From: QUBU01 sp014337915
Lineage (GTDB): Bacteria > Pseudomonadota > Gammaproteobacteria > Steroidobacterales > GCA-2729495
Direction of reading: 5' to 3'
Length of the DNA stretch: 64,000 bases
Assembly: GCA_030263395.1 (NCBI GenBank)
Contig: SZOW01000007.1
Coordinates: 1 to 64,000, forward strand
Below the pieces are notes generated by a model. The model was not told where the DNA came from. It worked only from the letters and a program-made list of their open reading frames with translations, and made no database searches. The position numbers and the translations under genes are program-made. How positions within the stretch are numbered: the first letter of the stretch is position 1; every line of letters starts with the position of its first letter. Below, piece by piece: positions 18,941-28,174 of the stretch.

Positions 18941-19384
18941 ATGCGCCGGATCATCAGCAGCGCAGTCCTCTTCCTGCTTGCCGCCACATCGGTGGCCCAG
19001 GCCGCGACACCCGAGGACAGCATCAAGTACCGCAAGGCCGTCATGGAGACCATGGCCGGGCACATCGCCGCCATCACCATGATCTTCAGCGGCAAGATCG
19101 ACGCGCAGGCGTACTTGCTGAGCCACGCCGAAGCGCTGGCCGCGGCCGGCGACGAGGTGGGCAAGCTGTTCCCCGCGGGTTCCGGTGTCGGCAAGACCGA
19201 GGCCTTGCCGCTCATCTGGCAGGAAACCGAGCGGTTCCAGAAGGATGCGGACGCTGCAAAGGCCGCCACCGCGCAACTGCGCGATGCGATCAAGTCCGGG
19301 GACAAGGCGGCCATCGGCAAGGCGCTCAAGCCGGTGGGCGATTCCTGCAAGGGATGCCACGACCGTTATCGCCAGGAAGACTGA
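18941..19384 (+). CDS. cytochrome c' (class II c-type cytochrome)
   Basis: 147 residues: signal peptide 1-21 (cleaved after VAQA), a predicted four-helix bundle, and a single heme site at the extreme C-terminus, CKGCH (136-140), which is the class II layout. Cytochromes c' are periplasmic and bind NO or act in electron transfer. GGAGT precedes ATG. Its 3' end overlaps the likely start of the diheme cytochrome gene. A nearby FNR and RIC protein make NO handling plausible. Confidence 0.88.
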   Translation: MRRIISSAVLFLLAATSVAQAATPEDSIKYRKAVMETMAGHIAAITMIFSGKIDAQAYLLSHAEALAAAGDEVGKLFPAGSGVGKTEALPLIWQETERFQKDADAAKAATAQLRDAIKSGDKAAIGKALKPVGDSCKGCHDRYRQED

Positions 19385-20235
19385 GCCGCGCCGTGCTCGC
19401 CGCAGGCCTGCTCTGGGCCGCGGCGGCACCGGCCGATTCAGTCATCGAGCGCGGCCGCTACCTGGCGGCCGCGGGCGGCTGCGTGAGCTGCCATACCGAG
19501 GACCGTGACGACGCCACGCCCTGGGCCGGCGGCCGCGCGCTCGCCACGCCCTTCGGCACCTTCTATTCGCCGAACATCACGCCCGACCGCGACACCGGCA
19601 TCGGCGCCTGGACCGAGGCGCAGTTCGTCACCGCCCTGCGCGAGGGCCGCAGCCCGAACGGTGCGGCCTACTTCCCCGCGTTCCCCTACCCCGCCTATGC
19701 CGGAATGGAAGTGGAAGATGCGCGCGCCATCTACGCCTACCTGATGTCGCTGGCGCCGGTGTCGCGCGCCAACCAGTCCCACAGCCTGCCCTGGTACCTC
19801 AAGATGCGGCTGGCAGCGCGCGGCTGGCAGTGGCTGTTCTTCCGGCCGCAGCCCTTCGTCGCCGATGCCACGCGGGACGCGGACTGGAACCGCGGCGCCT
19901 ATCTCGTGCGCCACCTCGGCCACTGCGGCGAATGCCATACGCCGCGCCGCGCGCTGGGCGCGTTGCGTGCCGGCGAGGAAATGGCCGGCAACCCGGTCGG
20001 GCCCGAGGACCGCAAGGTGCCCAACATCACGCCCGACGAGAAGGATGGCATCGGCGACTGGTCGCTCTCCGACATCGAGTTGTTCCTGGAGATCGGCATG
20101 CTCCCCGACGGCGACTTCGCCGGCGCCGGCATGGGCCAGGTCATCGACGACAACACCTCGCAGCTGACGCCGGCGGATCGCCACGCCATCGCGGTGTACC
20201 TGAAGGCCCTGCCGCCGCGCCCAAACCCGCGCTGA
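19354..20235 (+). CDS. diheme cytochrome c
   Basis: 293 residues with a signal peptide (about 1-28) and two heme sites, CVSCH at 43-47 and CGECH at 191-195, each in a class I cytochrome domain. NITPD occurs in both halves (YSPNITPDRDTGIGAW and VPNITPDEKDGIGDW), showing an internal duplication typical of alcohol/aldehyde dehydrogenase cytochrome subunits. The ATG at 19354 lies inside the cytochrome c' gene; a GTG at 19393 is an alternative that shortens the signal peptide. It probably passes electrons in the periplasm together with cytochrome c'. Confidence 0.85.
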   Translation: MPRPLSPGRLSRAVLAAGLLWAAAAPADSVIERGRYLAAAGGCVSCHTEDRDDATPWAGGRALATPFGTFYSPNITPDRDTGIGAWTEAQFVTALREGRSPNGAAYFPAFPYPAYAGMEVEDARAIYAYLMSLAPVSRANQSHSLPWYLKMRLAARGWQWLFFRPQPFVADATRDADWNRGAYLVRHLGHCGECHTPRRALGALRAGEEMAGNPVGPEDRKVPNITPDEKDGIGDWSLSDIELFLEIGMLPDGDFAGAGMGQVIDDNTSQLTPADRHAIAVYLKALPPRPNPR

Positions 20236-20254
20236 ATAGCGCGCGCCGGGCGCC

Positions 20255-20518
20255 TCAGATGCCGAGCTTCGCCAGCGTATCGGCGATCTGGCCGAGCAGT
20301 GCGGCAAGCCTGGGATGGCCGGCCTCGAGGCGCAGCGCGGCCTGCTCGAGCTGGCCGGCATCGCCGGCATCCGCCCGGGATGGCTGGTCCGCGGCCAGGC
20401 GCTGCATGTCCTGTAGCAGCTGGTCGATGAGCCGGCGCGATTCGGTGTCCAGAGTACCGGAGCCGGCCAGTTCCCGGTGAAGTTCCGCCAGCAGCGCCTG
20501 CAGCCTGTCCTTGTCCAT
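20255..20518 (-). CDS. DUF4404-family small protein
   Basis: 87 residues beginning MDKDRLQALLAELHRELAGS and ending with a long helix to LAKLGI, the pattern of DUF4404. It appears all-helical, soluble and without signal peptide. Function unknown. It is divergent from the HD-GYP gene. Confidence 0.7.
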   Translation of the reverse strand: MDKDRLQALLAELHRELAGSGTLDTESRRLIDQLLQDMQRLAADQPSRADAGDAGQLEQAALRLEAGHPRLAALLGQIADTLAKLGI

Positions 20519-20698
20519 CTGATCCTCGACCCGGTGCGCGGGAAGCGCGTCCCCGCATTATGGTCACGCCGGCTCGTCATGGTCCACCGCCCCCGGGCGG
20601 GCATAATGGGAGCCTACGGACCGGCCGTGCGCCACGTCACGGTTTGCGGCGCGGGGCGGTTGCTAAAGTGACCACTCAACAACAATAACGAGCTGTCC

Positions 20699-21901
20699 AT
20701 GGGTCCTGTGCCGGCCCACCACCTGGTTCCCGTACGGAGCGATCAGCTCCAGCCTGGCATGTATGTCGCCGAGCTGGATCGCTCCTGGCTGCACATGCCG
20801 TTCCCGGCCACCGGTTTCCTGATCACCGGGAGCGGGCAGATCGAACAGCTGCGTCGCCTCTGCCACCACGTCTATGTCGACACGCGCCTGAGCGAGACCC
20901 TGCCCGCCGGGCGCGGCGGCACCGGCCACGCCGCACCGCACGCCACCCGGCCGGCAGCCGTCGCCGGCCTGGCGGCGGCACAGGATGTGCTGGCGCAGGC
21001 CGTGGCGGCCATCACCGGCATCGTGCGGGTGGCGCGGCGCCAGGCCATCATCGATACAGCGGCGCTCGCCGGCTGCGCGTCCCGCCTGGTGATGCAGGTG
21101 ATCGATGATGCAGCACTGCTGCACTGCTGTCTGCGCACCGCGGACGGCGGCGGCTATCTCTACCGGCGTGCCGTCGGTACCGCAGTGGTCGCGACCACGC
21201 TCGGCTGGCGCCTGGGCCTGGACCGCCCGACGCTGGAGGCCGTGGCCAGCGGCGCGCTGCTGCTCGACCTGGGCAAGGTCGCCGTGCCGGTGCCGATACT
21301 CGCCAAGCCCGGGGCGCTGGCCGCCAGCGAGCAGGTCTACGTACGCCGCCACGTCGAGCGCGGACTGGCCCTGGTGGCGGGCGCCAGACTGCCGGCCCGC
21401 GCGCTGGAGATGATCGCCGCACACCACGAACGCCTCGACGGCAGCGGCTATCCCCGCCAGCTCCGCGGTACGACGATCCCGCTGTTCGGCCGGCTCGCCG
21501 CCATCGCCGATGCCTATGACGCCATGACCCTCAACCGCCGTTACGCCGCGGCCGTTTCGCCGCATGCGGCGCTGCGCCAGCTGCAGGGCCTGGCCGGCGA
21601 GAAGTACGACGCGGCGCTGCTCGACGAACTGGTGGAAGCGCTCGGGGTCTTCCCCTGCGGCACCCTGGTGGAACTGGCCGATGGCCGGGTCGGGCTGGCA
21701 TGGATGCCGCGGCCGGGCCAGCCGCTGCAGCCGGACGTGCTGGTGACGCATGACGCGCGGCGACAACCGCTGCCGGTCCCGGCGGTGACCGCCACCGGCG
21801 GTGCAACCGACATCTTCCGCACGCTGCCGCCCAGCGCAGTGCGCATCAGCACCGCCGCCCTCGCTGCCGCGCTGGAGCAGGAGCATCCCGCCGCCGGCTG
21901 A
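20699..21901 (+). CDS. DUF3391/HD-GYP domain protein, partly degenerate
   Basis: 400 residues. The N-terminus (about 10-65) is DUF3391 (LQPGMYVAELDRSWLHMPF). The C-terminal half is an HD-GYP domain, the c-di-GMP phosphodiesterase type. The GYP half is intact (HHERLDGSGYP). The first metal-ligand region reads YLYRRAVGTA where the second HD-GYP protein in this window (40846-42183) has YAYHHSIASS, so a histidine is lost. The HD pair reads LLLDLGK. Activity may therefore be weak or absent. No clear ribosome-binding site precedes the ATG. Confidence 0.82.
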   Translation: MGPVPAHHLVPVRSDQLQPGMYVAELDRSWLHMPFPATGFLITGSGQIEQLRRLCHHVYVDTRLSETLPAGRGGTGHAAPHATRPAAVAGLAAAQDVLAQAVAAITGIVRVARRQAIIDTAALAGCASRLVMQVIDDAALLHCCLRTADGGGYLYRRAVGTAVVATTLGWRLGLDRPTLEAVASGALLLDLGKVAVPVPILAKPGALAASEQVYVRRHVERGLALVAGARLPARALEMIAAHHERLDGSGYPRQLRGTTIPLFGRLAAIADAYDAMTLNRRYAAAVSPHAALRQLQGLAGEKYDAALLDELVEALGVFPCGTLVELADGRVGLAWMPRPGQPLQPDVLVTHDARRQPLPVPAVTATGGATDIFRTLPPSAVRISTAALAAALEQEHPAAG

Positions 21902-22001
21902 GTCCGCGGGCGGCCGGCGCTGCTAGACTGCGGGCAGATAGACGCCGCTCCCGGGGCCAGGCGCAGGCTGCGCCCGCCGCCAGCGGCCGTGGAGCAGCCA
22001 C

Positions 22002-22688
22002 ATGCCCGCCATCGAACTGTTCAGCTTTGCCGCCTGTCCCTTTGCTCAGCGCTCGCGCATGGTACTGATCGAGAAAGGGCTCGACTTCGAGCTGGTGGAA
22101 ATCGACATCCACGACCGGCCCGCCTGGTTCCGGGACATCTCCCCCTACGGCAAGGTGCCGGTGCTGCGCCACGCGGGTCGCGTCGTCTACGAGTCGGCCA
22201 TCATCAACCAGTACGTCGACGAGACCTTCAGCGCGCAGCCGCTGATGCCCGCCGACAGCTACGGCCGCGCCCTGGCGCGGATCTGGATGGACTACTGCGA
22301 TACCCGCTACCTGCCGGCCACGCACAAGCTGATGGCCGATCGCGAGCACCCGCAGCGCCGGGCCGAGGCGCAGGCGAAGCTCACCGAAGTGCTGCGCTTC
22401 ATCGAGCACGAGGGCCTGCGCAGGCTCGGCGACGGCCCGTACTGGCTGGGCGCGGCGCCATCGCTGGTCGACTTCCACTACCTGCCGTTCTTCGAGCGCT
22501 TCGCCGTCTACCAGGAACTCGCCGGCGCCGAGTGGCCCGGGGACTGCACGCGGCTGCGCCAGTGGTACGAGACCGCGGGCCAGCGGCGCAGCTTCATCGA
22601 GACCAGGCACACGCTGGATTTCCACCTCGACCAGCAGCGCCGGATGCAGGAACGGCGGGCAGCGGCGGCACGGCCCGCGGGCAACTGA
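22002..22688 (+). CDS. glutathione S-transferase, omega-like
   Basis: 228 residues: a thioredoxin-fold N-terminal domain with Cys12 in ACPFAQR (the catalytic Cys of omega-type GSTs), the cis-Pro KVPVLRH, and ESAIINQYVDE for glutathione contact. An all-helical C-terminal domain follows, with a SLVDFHYLPFFER block. It probably acts in thiol transfer or dehalogenase-like chemistry in the cytoplasm. Monocistronic by position. Confidence 0.87.
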   Translation: MPAIELFSFAACPFAQRSRMVLIEKGLDFELVEIDIHDRPAWFRDISPYGKVPVLRHAGRVVYESAIINQYVDETFSAQPLMPADSYGRALARIWMDYCDTRYLPATHKLMADREHPQRRAEAQAKLTEVLRFIEHEGLRRLGDGPYWLGAAPSLVDFHYLPFFERFAVYQELAGAEWPGDCTRLRQWYETAGQRRSFIETRHTLDFHLDQQRRMQERRAAAARPAGN

Positions 22689-22817
22689 TCCCGCCCCGGC
22701 CGCGGCTTATGTCAGGCTGCCGGCCACCGAAGCGTGACCGGCCGCTGCGACTGCGGATGGCCGGTCCGCCTAGCATTCGCGGTTGCTCCCGCCGCCCCCA
22801 CGCGAACCCAGGTCCCA

Positions 22818-23675
22818 ATGCTGACACTGTCTCCCGCTGCCGCGGTATTCCTTGCTGCCGTCGTCCTGGCCACCGGCTTCCTTGCCGGTTGCGCCTGGCG
22901 GCAGCGACAGCTGCATGCCGGCCGGCTGGCGCTGGAGCTCCATCGCCGGGCGATGGCAACGCTGCGCCGGCGCTACCGGCGCCGGCGACTGCTGCTGCGT
23001 GACGCCCGCAAGGCCGCGCTGGCCGACTGCGGGCAGGCCCTGGCGGCCGCACAATCCCGCGCCACCGGCCTGGAACAGGCCCTGCGCGCGGCCCGCGAGC
23101 GCGTCGCCATCCTGGAGAGCGACCAGGGCCTGATGCGCATCGAGCGCGATGAGCTGCTGGCACATACCCAGCGGCTGCGCGCCCTGGAGGCACCGCGGAC
23201 GGACAAGCCGCCGGCGGCGCCGGGTCCGACCGATGAGACCCGACGCGCAGGACTCGCGGAACGCAGTGCGCGCATCCACGAGCTCGAATGCCGCCTGCGC
23301 GAAAGCGCCATCCGCATCGGGGAACTCGAGTCCAGCCTGCACACCTGGAAATACCGCATCGCGCCGCTGGCGCTGCATGCGAAGCTACAGCGTGAACGGG
23401 CAGCGCAGGCCCGCCACGGCAGCCGCGGGACCCCGAAGGGCAGCGCGCAGCTGAGGCGCATCCACGGGATCGGCCGGGTCATCGAGCGCAGGCTCAACGC
23501 AGCGGGCATCCGTGACGTCGGCCAGCTGGCCGGCCTGTCGCCCGCCGAGATCGCCAACCTCGCCGGCCGCATCGGCGTCGCGCCCACGCGGCCCGCGCGC
23601 GAACACTGGCTGGAGCAGGCGCGCGCACTGCTGGCCTCCGGCCCGTCGGCCGCCCCGCAGGCCCGCGCACGCTGA
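22818..23675 (+). CDS. membrane-anchored coiled-coil protein with C-terminal helix-hairpin-helix
   Basis: 285 residues. Residues 5-25 form a hydrophobic anchor. About 30-200 is Arg/Glu/Ala-rich and should be coiled coil. The last 80 residues hold a helix-hairpin-helix-like segment (LRRIHGIGRVIERRLNAAGI followed by VGQLAGLSPAEIANLAGRIG) similar to the flap-endonuclease/DUF4332-type fold. HhH units bind DNA backbones or act as oligomerisation modules. Similar anchored proteins occur widely in proteobacteria without assigned role. The start is placed at MLTLSP because residues upstream are not protein-like. Confidence 0.65.
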   Translation: MLTLSPAAAVFLAAVVLATGFLAGCAWRQRQLHAGRLALELHRRAMATLRRRYRRRRLLLRDARKAALADCGQALAAAQSRATGLEQALRAARERVAILESDQGLMRIERDELLAHTQRLRALEAPRTDKPPAAPGPTDETRRAGLAERSARIHELECRLRESAIRIGELESSLHTWKYRIAPLALHAKLQRERAAQARHGSRGTPKGSAQLRRIHGIGRVIERRLNAAGIRDVGQLAGLSPAEIANLAGRIGVAPTRPAREHWLEQARALLASGPSAAPQARAR

Positions 23676-23795
23676 GCGCGCGGCCGGCCGCACCGTACAA
23701 ACCCCTATTTACCCGCGCCGCGGTCTTCGGCACCTTCGACCCGGAATGGACGGCCGGGCGCGCGGTTGCGCCGGCCCTGGACGGGAGTCAGTTTC

Positions 23796-24536
23796 ATGAT
23801 CAAGCTCAGCGCACGCACCCGGGTTTCCGAGCTCATGGCGGGCCCACCGGCCCTCTACACCACACTGAAGTCCACCGGGTTGTTCCGCGACGGCGACGAC
23901 CCCGAGGTGATGCTGGGCCAGCTCTGCTGGGCCTTCGGCTTCAATCCCGCCATCCTGCTGATGATGCTCGAGGGAGCCAACGTCCCCGAGGTGGTGGCGC
24001 CGATCGACGCGGCGCCGTTTCGCGCCATGCCGCTCGGCGAGCTGGTGGACCACATCGAGAGCACCCACCACGCCTACCTGCGCGCGGAGCTGCCGCGGCT
24101 GACCGCGAGCGTCGATACCCTGGCCCTGGAGGCCGGCGAGACGGAAAGCGCCATCGAGCTGCGCGACGAGATGCGGCGCATGGCCAGCGAACTCGACGCC
24201 CACATCCAGCACGAGGAAGAGTCGCTGTTCGCCATGGTGCGCGATCTCGCCGCCAGGTCCGCCATCAAGCCCACGCGCTGCGGCGGCACGGTCGGCGGTC
24301 CCATCGCCTGCATGGAGAACGAGCACGGCGCGACGCTGCGCGGCCTCGCGAAGCTGCGCGAGCTGACGGACAGCTACTCGGTAACGGCAGATGCCAGCGC
24401 CAGCCGGCGCGAGACCATGGCGGCGCTCGAGCGCTTCGACCGCGACATGCAGGAGCACATCTTCAAGGAGAACGAGGTGCTGTTCCCACGCGCCATGGAG
24501 GCGCAGCGCGGGCAGCCGCAGGCCGCCAGCGCCTGA
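23796..24536 (+). CDS. RIC/YtfE-like di-iron protein for Fe-S cluster repair
   Basis: 246 residues. The N-terminal ScdA-like part (VSELMAGPPALYTTLKSTGL) precedes a hemerythrin-like di-iron domain with histidine/carboxylate ligands in DHIESTHHAYL, AHIQHEEESLF, MENEHGATLRGL and MQEHIFKENEVLFPRA. RIC proteins restore Fe-S clusters damaged by NO or peroxide. GGGAGT precedes ATG. The FNR and cytochrome c' genes lie about 5 kb upstream, but I see no FNR box in front of it. Confidence 0.88.
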   Translation: MIKLSARTRVSELMAGPPALYTTLKSTGLFRDGDDPEVMLGQLCWAFGFNPAILLMMLEGANVPEVVAPIDAAPFRAMPLGELVDHIESTHHAYLRAELPRLTASVDTLALEAGETESAIELRDEMRRMASELDAHIQHEEESLFAMVRDLAARSAIKPTRCGGTVGGPIACMENEHGATLRGLAKLRELTDSYSVTADASASRRETMAALERFDRDMQEHIFKENEVLFPRAMEAQRGQPQAASA

Positions 24537-24591
24537 ACCCCGGCCGGCGCGGCCGGGCGCGCCGCGGCGCCGGCGTGTAGACTCCGCGCCC

Positions 24592-25800
24592 ATGTCGAGC
24601 CCGGCCGACCACGCTCCGCTGCCCGAACTGCGCCTCAAGCCGCGCGAGGAGCGCCGCATCGAGGGTGGCCACCTCTGGGTATTCTCCAACGAGGTAGATA
24701 CCGCGCGCACACCGTTGCCCGCCTTCCGCGCCGGCCAGACGGTGCGCGTGGTTTCGGCGCGGGACCGGTTCCTCGGCTATGCGAGCGTCAACCCCCAGGC
24801 GCTGATCTGCGCACGCATCCTCGGTCGTGACCCGGCGCAGCCGCCGTCGCTTGCGCTGCTGGTGCAGCGGCTGCAGCTGGCGCTGGCATTGCGCGAACGA
24901 CTGTTTCCACGTCCCTTCTACCGGCTGGTCCATGGCGAGGGGGACGGACTGCCAGGCCTGGTGCTCGACCGCTATGACGACATCATCGTCGGCCAGGCCG
25001 GCACCGCCGGCATGGAGGCCATGAAGGCGGACGTCGTCGCAGCAGTGCGCAGGGTCGTAGCGCCGCGGCTGTTCGTCTGGAAGAACGACAGCGCGGCACG
25101 CGAGCTGGAGGGCCTGCCCGCATACGTCGAAGCCGATGGCGGCGAAGTCCCTGCCAGCGTGCTCGTCGAAGAGAACGGCATCAGCTTCCGGGCGCCGCTG
25201 GCAGCAGGCCAGAAGACCGGCTGGTTCTTCGACCAGGCCGCCAACCGTCGCGCACTTCTCAAGTACGTGCCCGGGGCGCGCGTGCTCGATGTCTTCAGCT
25301 ACGTCGGCGCCTGGGGCCTGGCCGCCAGCAAGGCCGGGGCCAGCGAAGTGACCTGCGTGGACGCCTCGGCCACGGCGCTGACGGCCATCGGGCAGACCGC
25401 GGCGGCCCACGGCCTCGATGTACGCAGCATGAAGGGCGATGCCTTCGATGCGCTGGCGGAGCTGCAGCGCAGTGGCGCACGCTACGATGTCGTCATCCTC
25501 GACCCGCCGGCCTTCATCAAGCGCAGGAAGCAGATCCCCAGGGGCGAAGCGGCCTACCGCCGCCTCAACCAGCTGGGCCTGCAGCTGCTCGCCCCGGACG
25601 GCATCCTGGTGTCCTGCTCCTGCTCCTACCACCTGGCCGCCGACAACCTGCTGGCCCTGCTGCAGAAGGCGGCCAGGCACAGCGGCCGCTTCCTGCAGCT
25701 GCTGGAATCCGGTGGCCAGTCCCCCGATCACCCGGTGCACCCGGCCATCCCGGAGACCCGGTACCTGAAGACCTTTTTCTGCCGGGCGGTGCAGGAGTAG
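24592..25800 (+). CDS. rlmI: 23S rRNA m5C1962 methyltransferase (RlmI-like)
   Basis: 402 residues, close to RlmI's roughly 396. An N-terminal PUA domain (LRLKPREERRIEGGHLWVFS) is followed by an EEHD-like region (GISFRAPLAAGQKTGWFFDQ) and a Rossmann domain with VLDVFSYVGAWGLAASKAGA for SAM and VILDPPAFIK as catalytic DPPAF, then SCSCSYH containing the catalytic Cys region. It methylates C1962 of 23S rRNA. The start matches the family N-terminus. Confidence 0.87.
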   Translation: MSSPADHAPLPELRLKPREERRIEGGHLWVFSNEVDTARTPLPAFRAGQTVRVVSARDRFLGYASVNPQALICARILGRDPAQPPSLALLVQRLQLALALRERLFPRPFYRLVHGEGDGLPGLVLDRYDDIIVGQAGTAGMEAMKADVVAAVRRVVAPRLFVWKNDSAARELEGLPAYVEADGGEVPASVLVEENGISFRAPLAAGQKTGWFFDQAANRRALLKYVPGARVLDVFSYVGAWGLAASKAGASEVTCVDASATALTAIGQTAAAHGLDVRSMKGDAFDALAELQRSGARYDVVILDPPAFIKRRKQIPRGEAAYRRLNQLGLQLLAPDGILVSCSCSYHLAADNLLALLQKAARHSGRFLQLLESGGQSPDHPVHPAIPETRYLKTFFCRAVQE

Positions 25801-26023
25801 CCGTCGCAGCCGGCCCCGCAGCGGGACGCCGGCCTGGCCGGGCCACGCGGCCGGGCCACCAGTGGCCAAGAATCGGCCCATTCGGCCCCGGAAACGGGTA
25901 GAATTCGCGCCCTTCCGGCGCGCCGCACCCCGTCAGTCGGCCCGACCCGCCCAGCTGGGCCGGGCAGGGCTGGCTGTCGCAGTGCAAAAGCGCCGTCCAC
26001 GTCCGGCCTGATGGAAGCCTGCC

Positions 26024-28168
26024 ATGCCCCGTACAACACCGCTGTCCGACATCCGCAACATCGGCATCATCGCCCACGTCGATGCCGGCAAGACGACGAC
26101 TACCGAGCGCATCCTGTACTACACGGGGCGCAAGCACACCATCATCGACGTGCACGACACCAAGGACCTGAAGTCCTCCACCACCACCGACTACCTCGAG
26201 CAGGAACAGAAGCGCGGCATCACCATCCAGTCCGCCGCCGTATCGGCCTTCTGGAAGGGCAAGAAGCTCAATGTCATCGACACCCCGGGGCACGTGGACT
26301 TCACCATCGAGGTGAACCGCTCGCTGCGTGTGCTCGACGGCGCCATCGTCGTGTTCGACGGCGTGGCCGGCGTGGAGCCGCAGTCGGAGACCAACTGGCG
26401 CCTGGCCGACAACTACAACGTCCCGCGCATCTGTTACGTCAACAAGATGGACCGCAGCGGCGCCGGCTTCCTGCGCTGCGTGGATATGATCAAGAAGCGC
26501 CTTGGTGCGCGCCCGCTGCCGATCTACCTGCCGCTCGGCTCCGAGGACAACTTCAAGGGCATGATCGACCTGGTCCAGTACAAGGCCCTGGTCTGGACCT
26601 CGGACGACCGTGACGCGAAGTGGGACGTCCTCGACGTCACCCCGGACCTGGCCGACAAGCTCGGCATCATCGTGCCCAGCGATCGCGCCATCATCGCCGA
26701 CGCCGAGAAGTACCGCACCCAGCTGGTGGACACCTGCCTGGAGATGGATGACGCGGCGATGGAGGCCTACCTCGAAGGCCAGGATCCCTCGATCGAGACC
26801 ATCAAGAAATGCCTGCGCAAGGGCACCATCAGTGGCGCCTTCAACCCGGTGCTCTGCGGCTCGTCCTACAAGAACCGTGGCGTGCAGCAGGTGCTCGATG
26901 CCGTGGTGGACTACCTGCCGGCACCGACCGACGTCGCCGCCATCAAGACGGTGGATGCCGACGGCAACGCGACCGGCGAGTGCCAGAACTCCGACGACGC
27001 GCCGTTCGCCGCCCTGGCGTTCAAGGTCATCAACGACGCCTATGGCGCGCTGACCTTCTGCCGCGTCTACTCCGGCGTGCTGACCAAGGGCATGTCGATC
27101 ACCAACACCACCCGCGGCAAGCGCGAGAAGATCGGCCGCATGGTCGAGATGTTCGCCAAGGAGGCCAACCCCATCGAGGAGGCCCGCGCCGGCGACATCA
27201 TCGCCCTGGTCTCGCTGGCCGAGACCGACACCGGCGACACGCTCTGCGACTCCGCCCACCCCGTGGTGCTCGAGCGCATGCGCTTCCCGGATCCCGTCAT
27301 CAGCGTCTCGGTCAAGCCCAAGGTCAAGGGCGACCAGGAGAAATTCGCCAACGCGCTCGGCAAGATGGTGCGCGCCGACCCGTCACTGCGCCTGGAAACC
27401 GACCGCGAAACCGGCCAGACCATCCTGCGCGGCATGGGCGAGCTGCACCTCGACGTGACGCTGGACCGGATGCGCACCGAGTACGGCGTCGAGGGCGAGA
27501 TGGGCAAGCCGCAGGTAGCCTACCGCGAGACCATCACCAGGCCGATCGCCGAGCAGTACGTGCACAAGAAGCAGACCGGCGGCTCCGGCCAGTTCGCCGA
27601 GGTCTGGATCACCTTCGAGCCGCTACCGCGCGGCAGCGGCTTCGAGTTCGTCGATGAAACCGTCGGTGGTTCGGTGCCGAAGGAATACGTGCCCTCGGTC
27701 GAGAAGGGCCTGAAGATGCAGATGGAAGACGGCGTGCTGGCCCACTTCCCCACCGTGGACTTCCGCGCGCGCCTGACCGACGGCAGCTACCACGACGTAG
27801 ACTCCAACGCGCTGACCTTCGAGATCGCGGCCAAGGCCTGCTTCCGCGAGGCAGTGCGCAAGGCGAGCCCGATCCTGCTCGAGCCGGTGATGAAGGTGGA
27901 GACCGTGACCCCCGGGGACTACCTCGGCGATGTCATCGGCGACATGAACCGCCGCCGCGGCACCATCCAGGAACAGGTCGAGCGTGGCACCAACATCGCC
28001 GTGGTGGCCAACGTGCCGCTGTCGGAGATGTTCGGCTACATCGGCCAGCTGCGCAGCATGACCAGCGGCCGCGCCTCCTTCACCATGGAGTTCTCGCACT
28101 ACGACCCGGTGCCGAAGAACGTCGCCGATGCGGTGATCGCCGAAGTCGCGGCCGCGAAGAAGAGCTGA
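26024..28168 (+). CDS. fusA: elongation factor G, stand-alone copy
   Basis: 714 residues with all EF-G domains: G1 AHVDAGKTTTTE, switch region RGITIQSAA, DTPGHVDF with the catalytic His, NKMD at VNKMDRSG, then domains II-V (RMRTEYGVEGEMGKPQVAYRE for domain IV entry). It translocates tRNA-mRNA on the ribosome or acts in recycling. It is not next to rpsL/rpsG/tuf as a canonical fusA would be, and has an atypical TKDLKSSTTTDYLEQEQ in switch I, so it may be a second, lineage-specific EF-G. It is convergent with another EF-G-like gene, 6 bases apart. Confidence 0.9.
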   Translation: MPRTTPLSDIRNIGIIAHVDAGKTTTTERILYYTGRKHTIIDVHDTKDLKSSTTTDYLEQEQKRGITIQSAAVSAFWKGKKLNVIDTPGHVDFTIEVNRSLRVLDGAIVVFDGVAGVEPQSETNWRLADNYNVPRICYVNKMDRSGAGFLRCVDMIKKRLGARPLPIYLPLGSEDNFKGMIDLVQYKALVWTSDDRDAKWDVLDVTPDLADKLGIIVPSDRAIIADAEKYRTQLVDTCLEMDDAAMEAYLEGQDPSIETIKKCLRKGTISGAFNPVLCGSSYKNRGVQQVLDAVVDYLPAPTDVAAIKTVDADGNATGECQNSDDAPFAALAFKVINDAYGALTFCRVYSGVLTKGMSITNTTRGKREKIGRMVEMFAKEANPIEEARAGDIIALVSLAETDTGDTLCDSAHPVVLERMRFPDPVISVSVKPKVKGDQEKFANALGKMVRADPSLRLETDRETGQTILRGMGELHLDVTLDRMRTEYGVEGEMGKPQVAYRETITRPIAEQYVHKKQTGGSGQFAEVWITFEPLPRGSGFEFVDETVGGSVPKEYVPSVEKGLKMQMEDGVLAHFPTVDFRARLTDGSYHDVDSNALTFEIAAKACFREAVRKASPILLEPVMKVETVTPGDYLGDVIGDMNRRRGTIQEQVERGTNIAVVANVPLSEMFGYIGQLRSMTSGRASFTMEFSHYDPVPKNVADAVIAEVAAAKKS

Positions 28169-28174
28169 GCGGCC

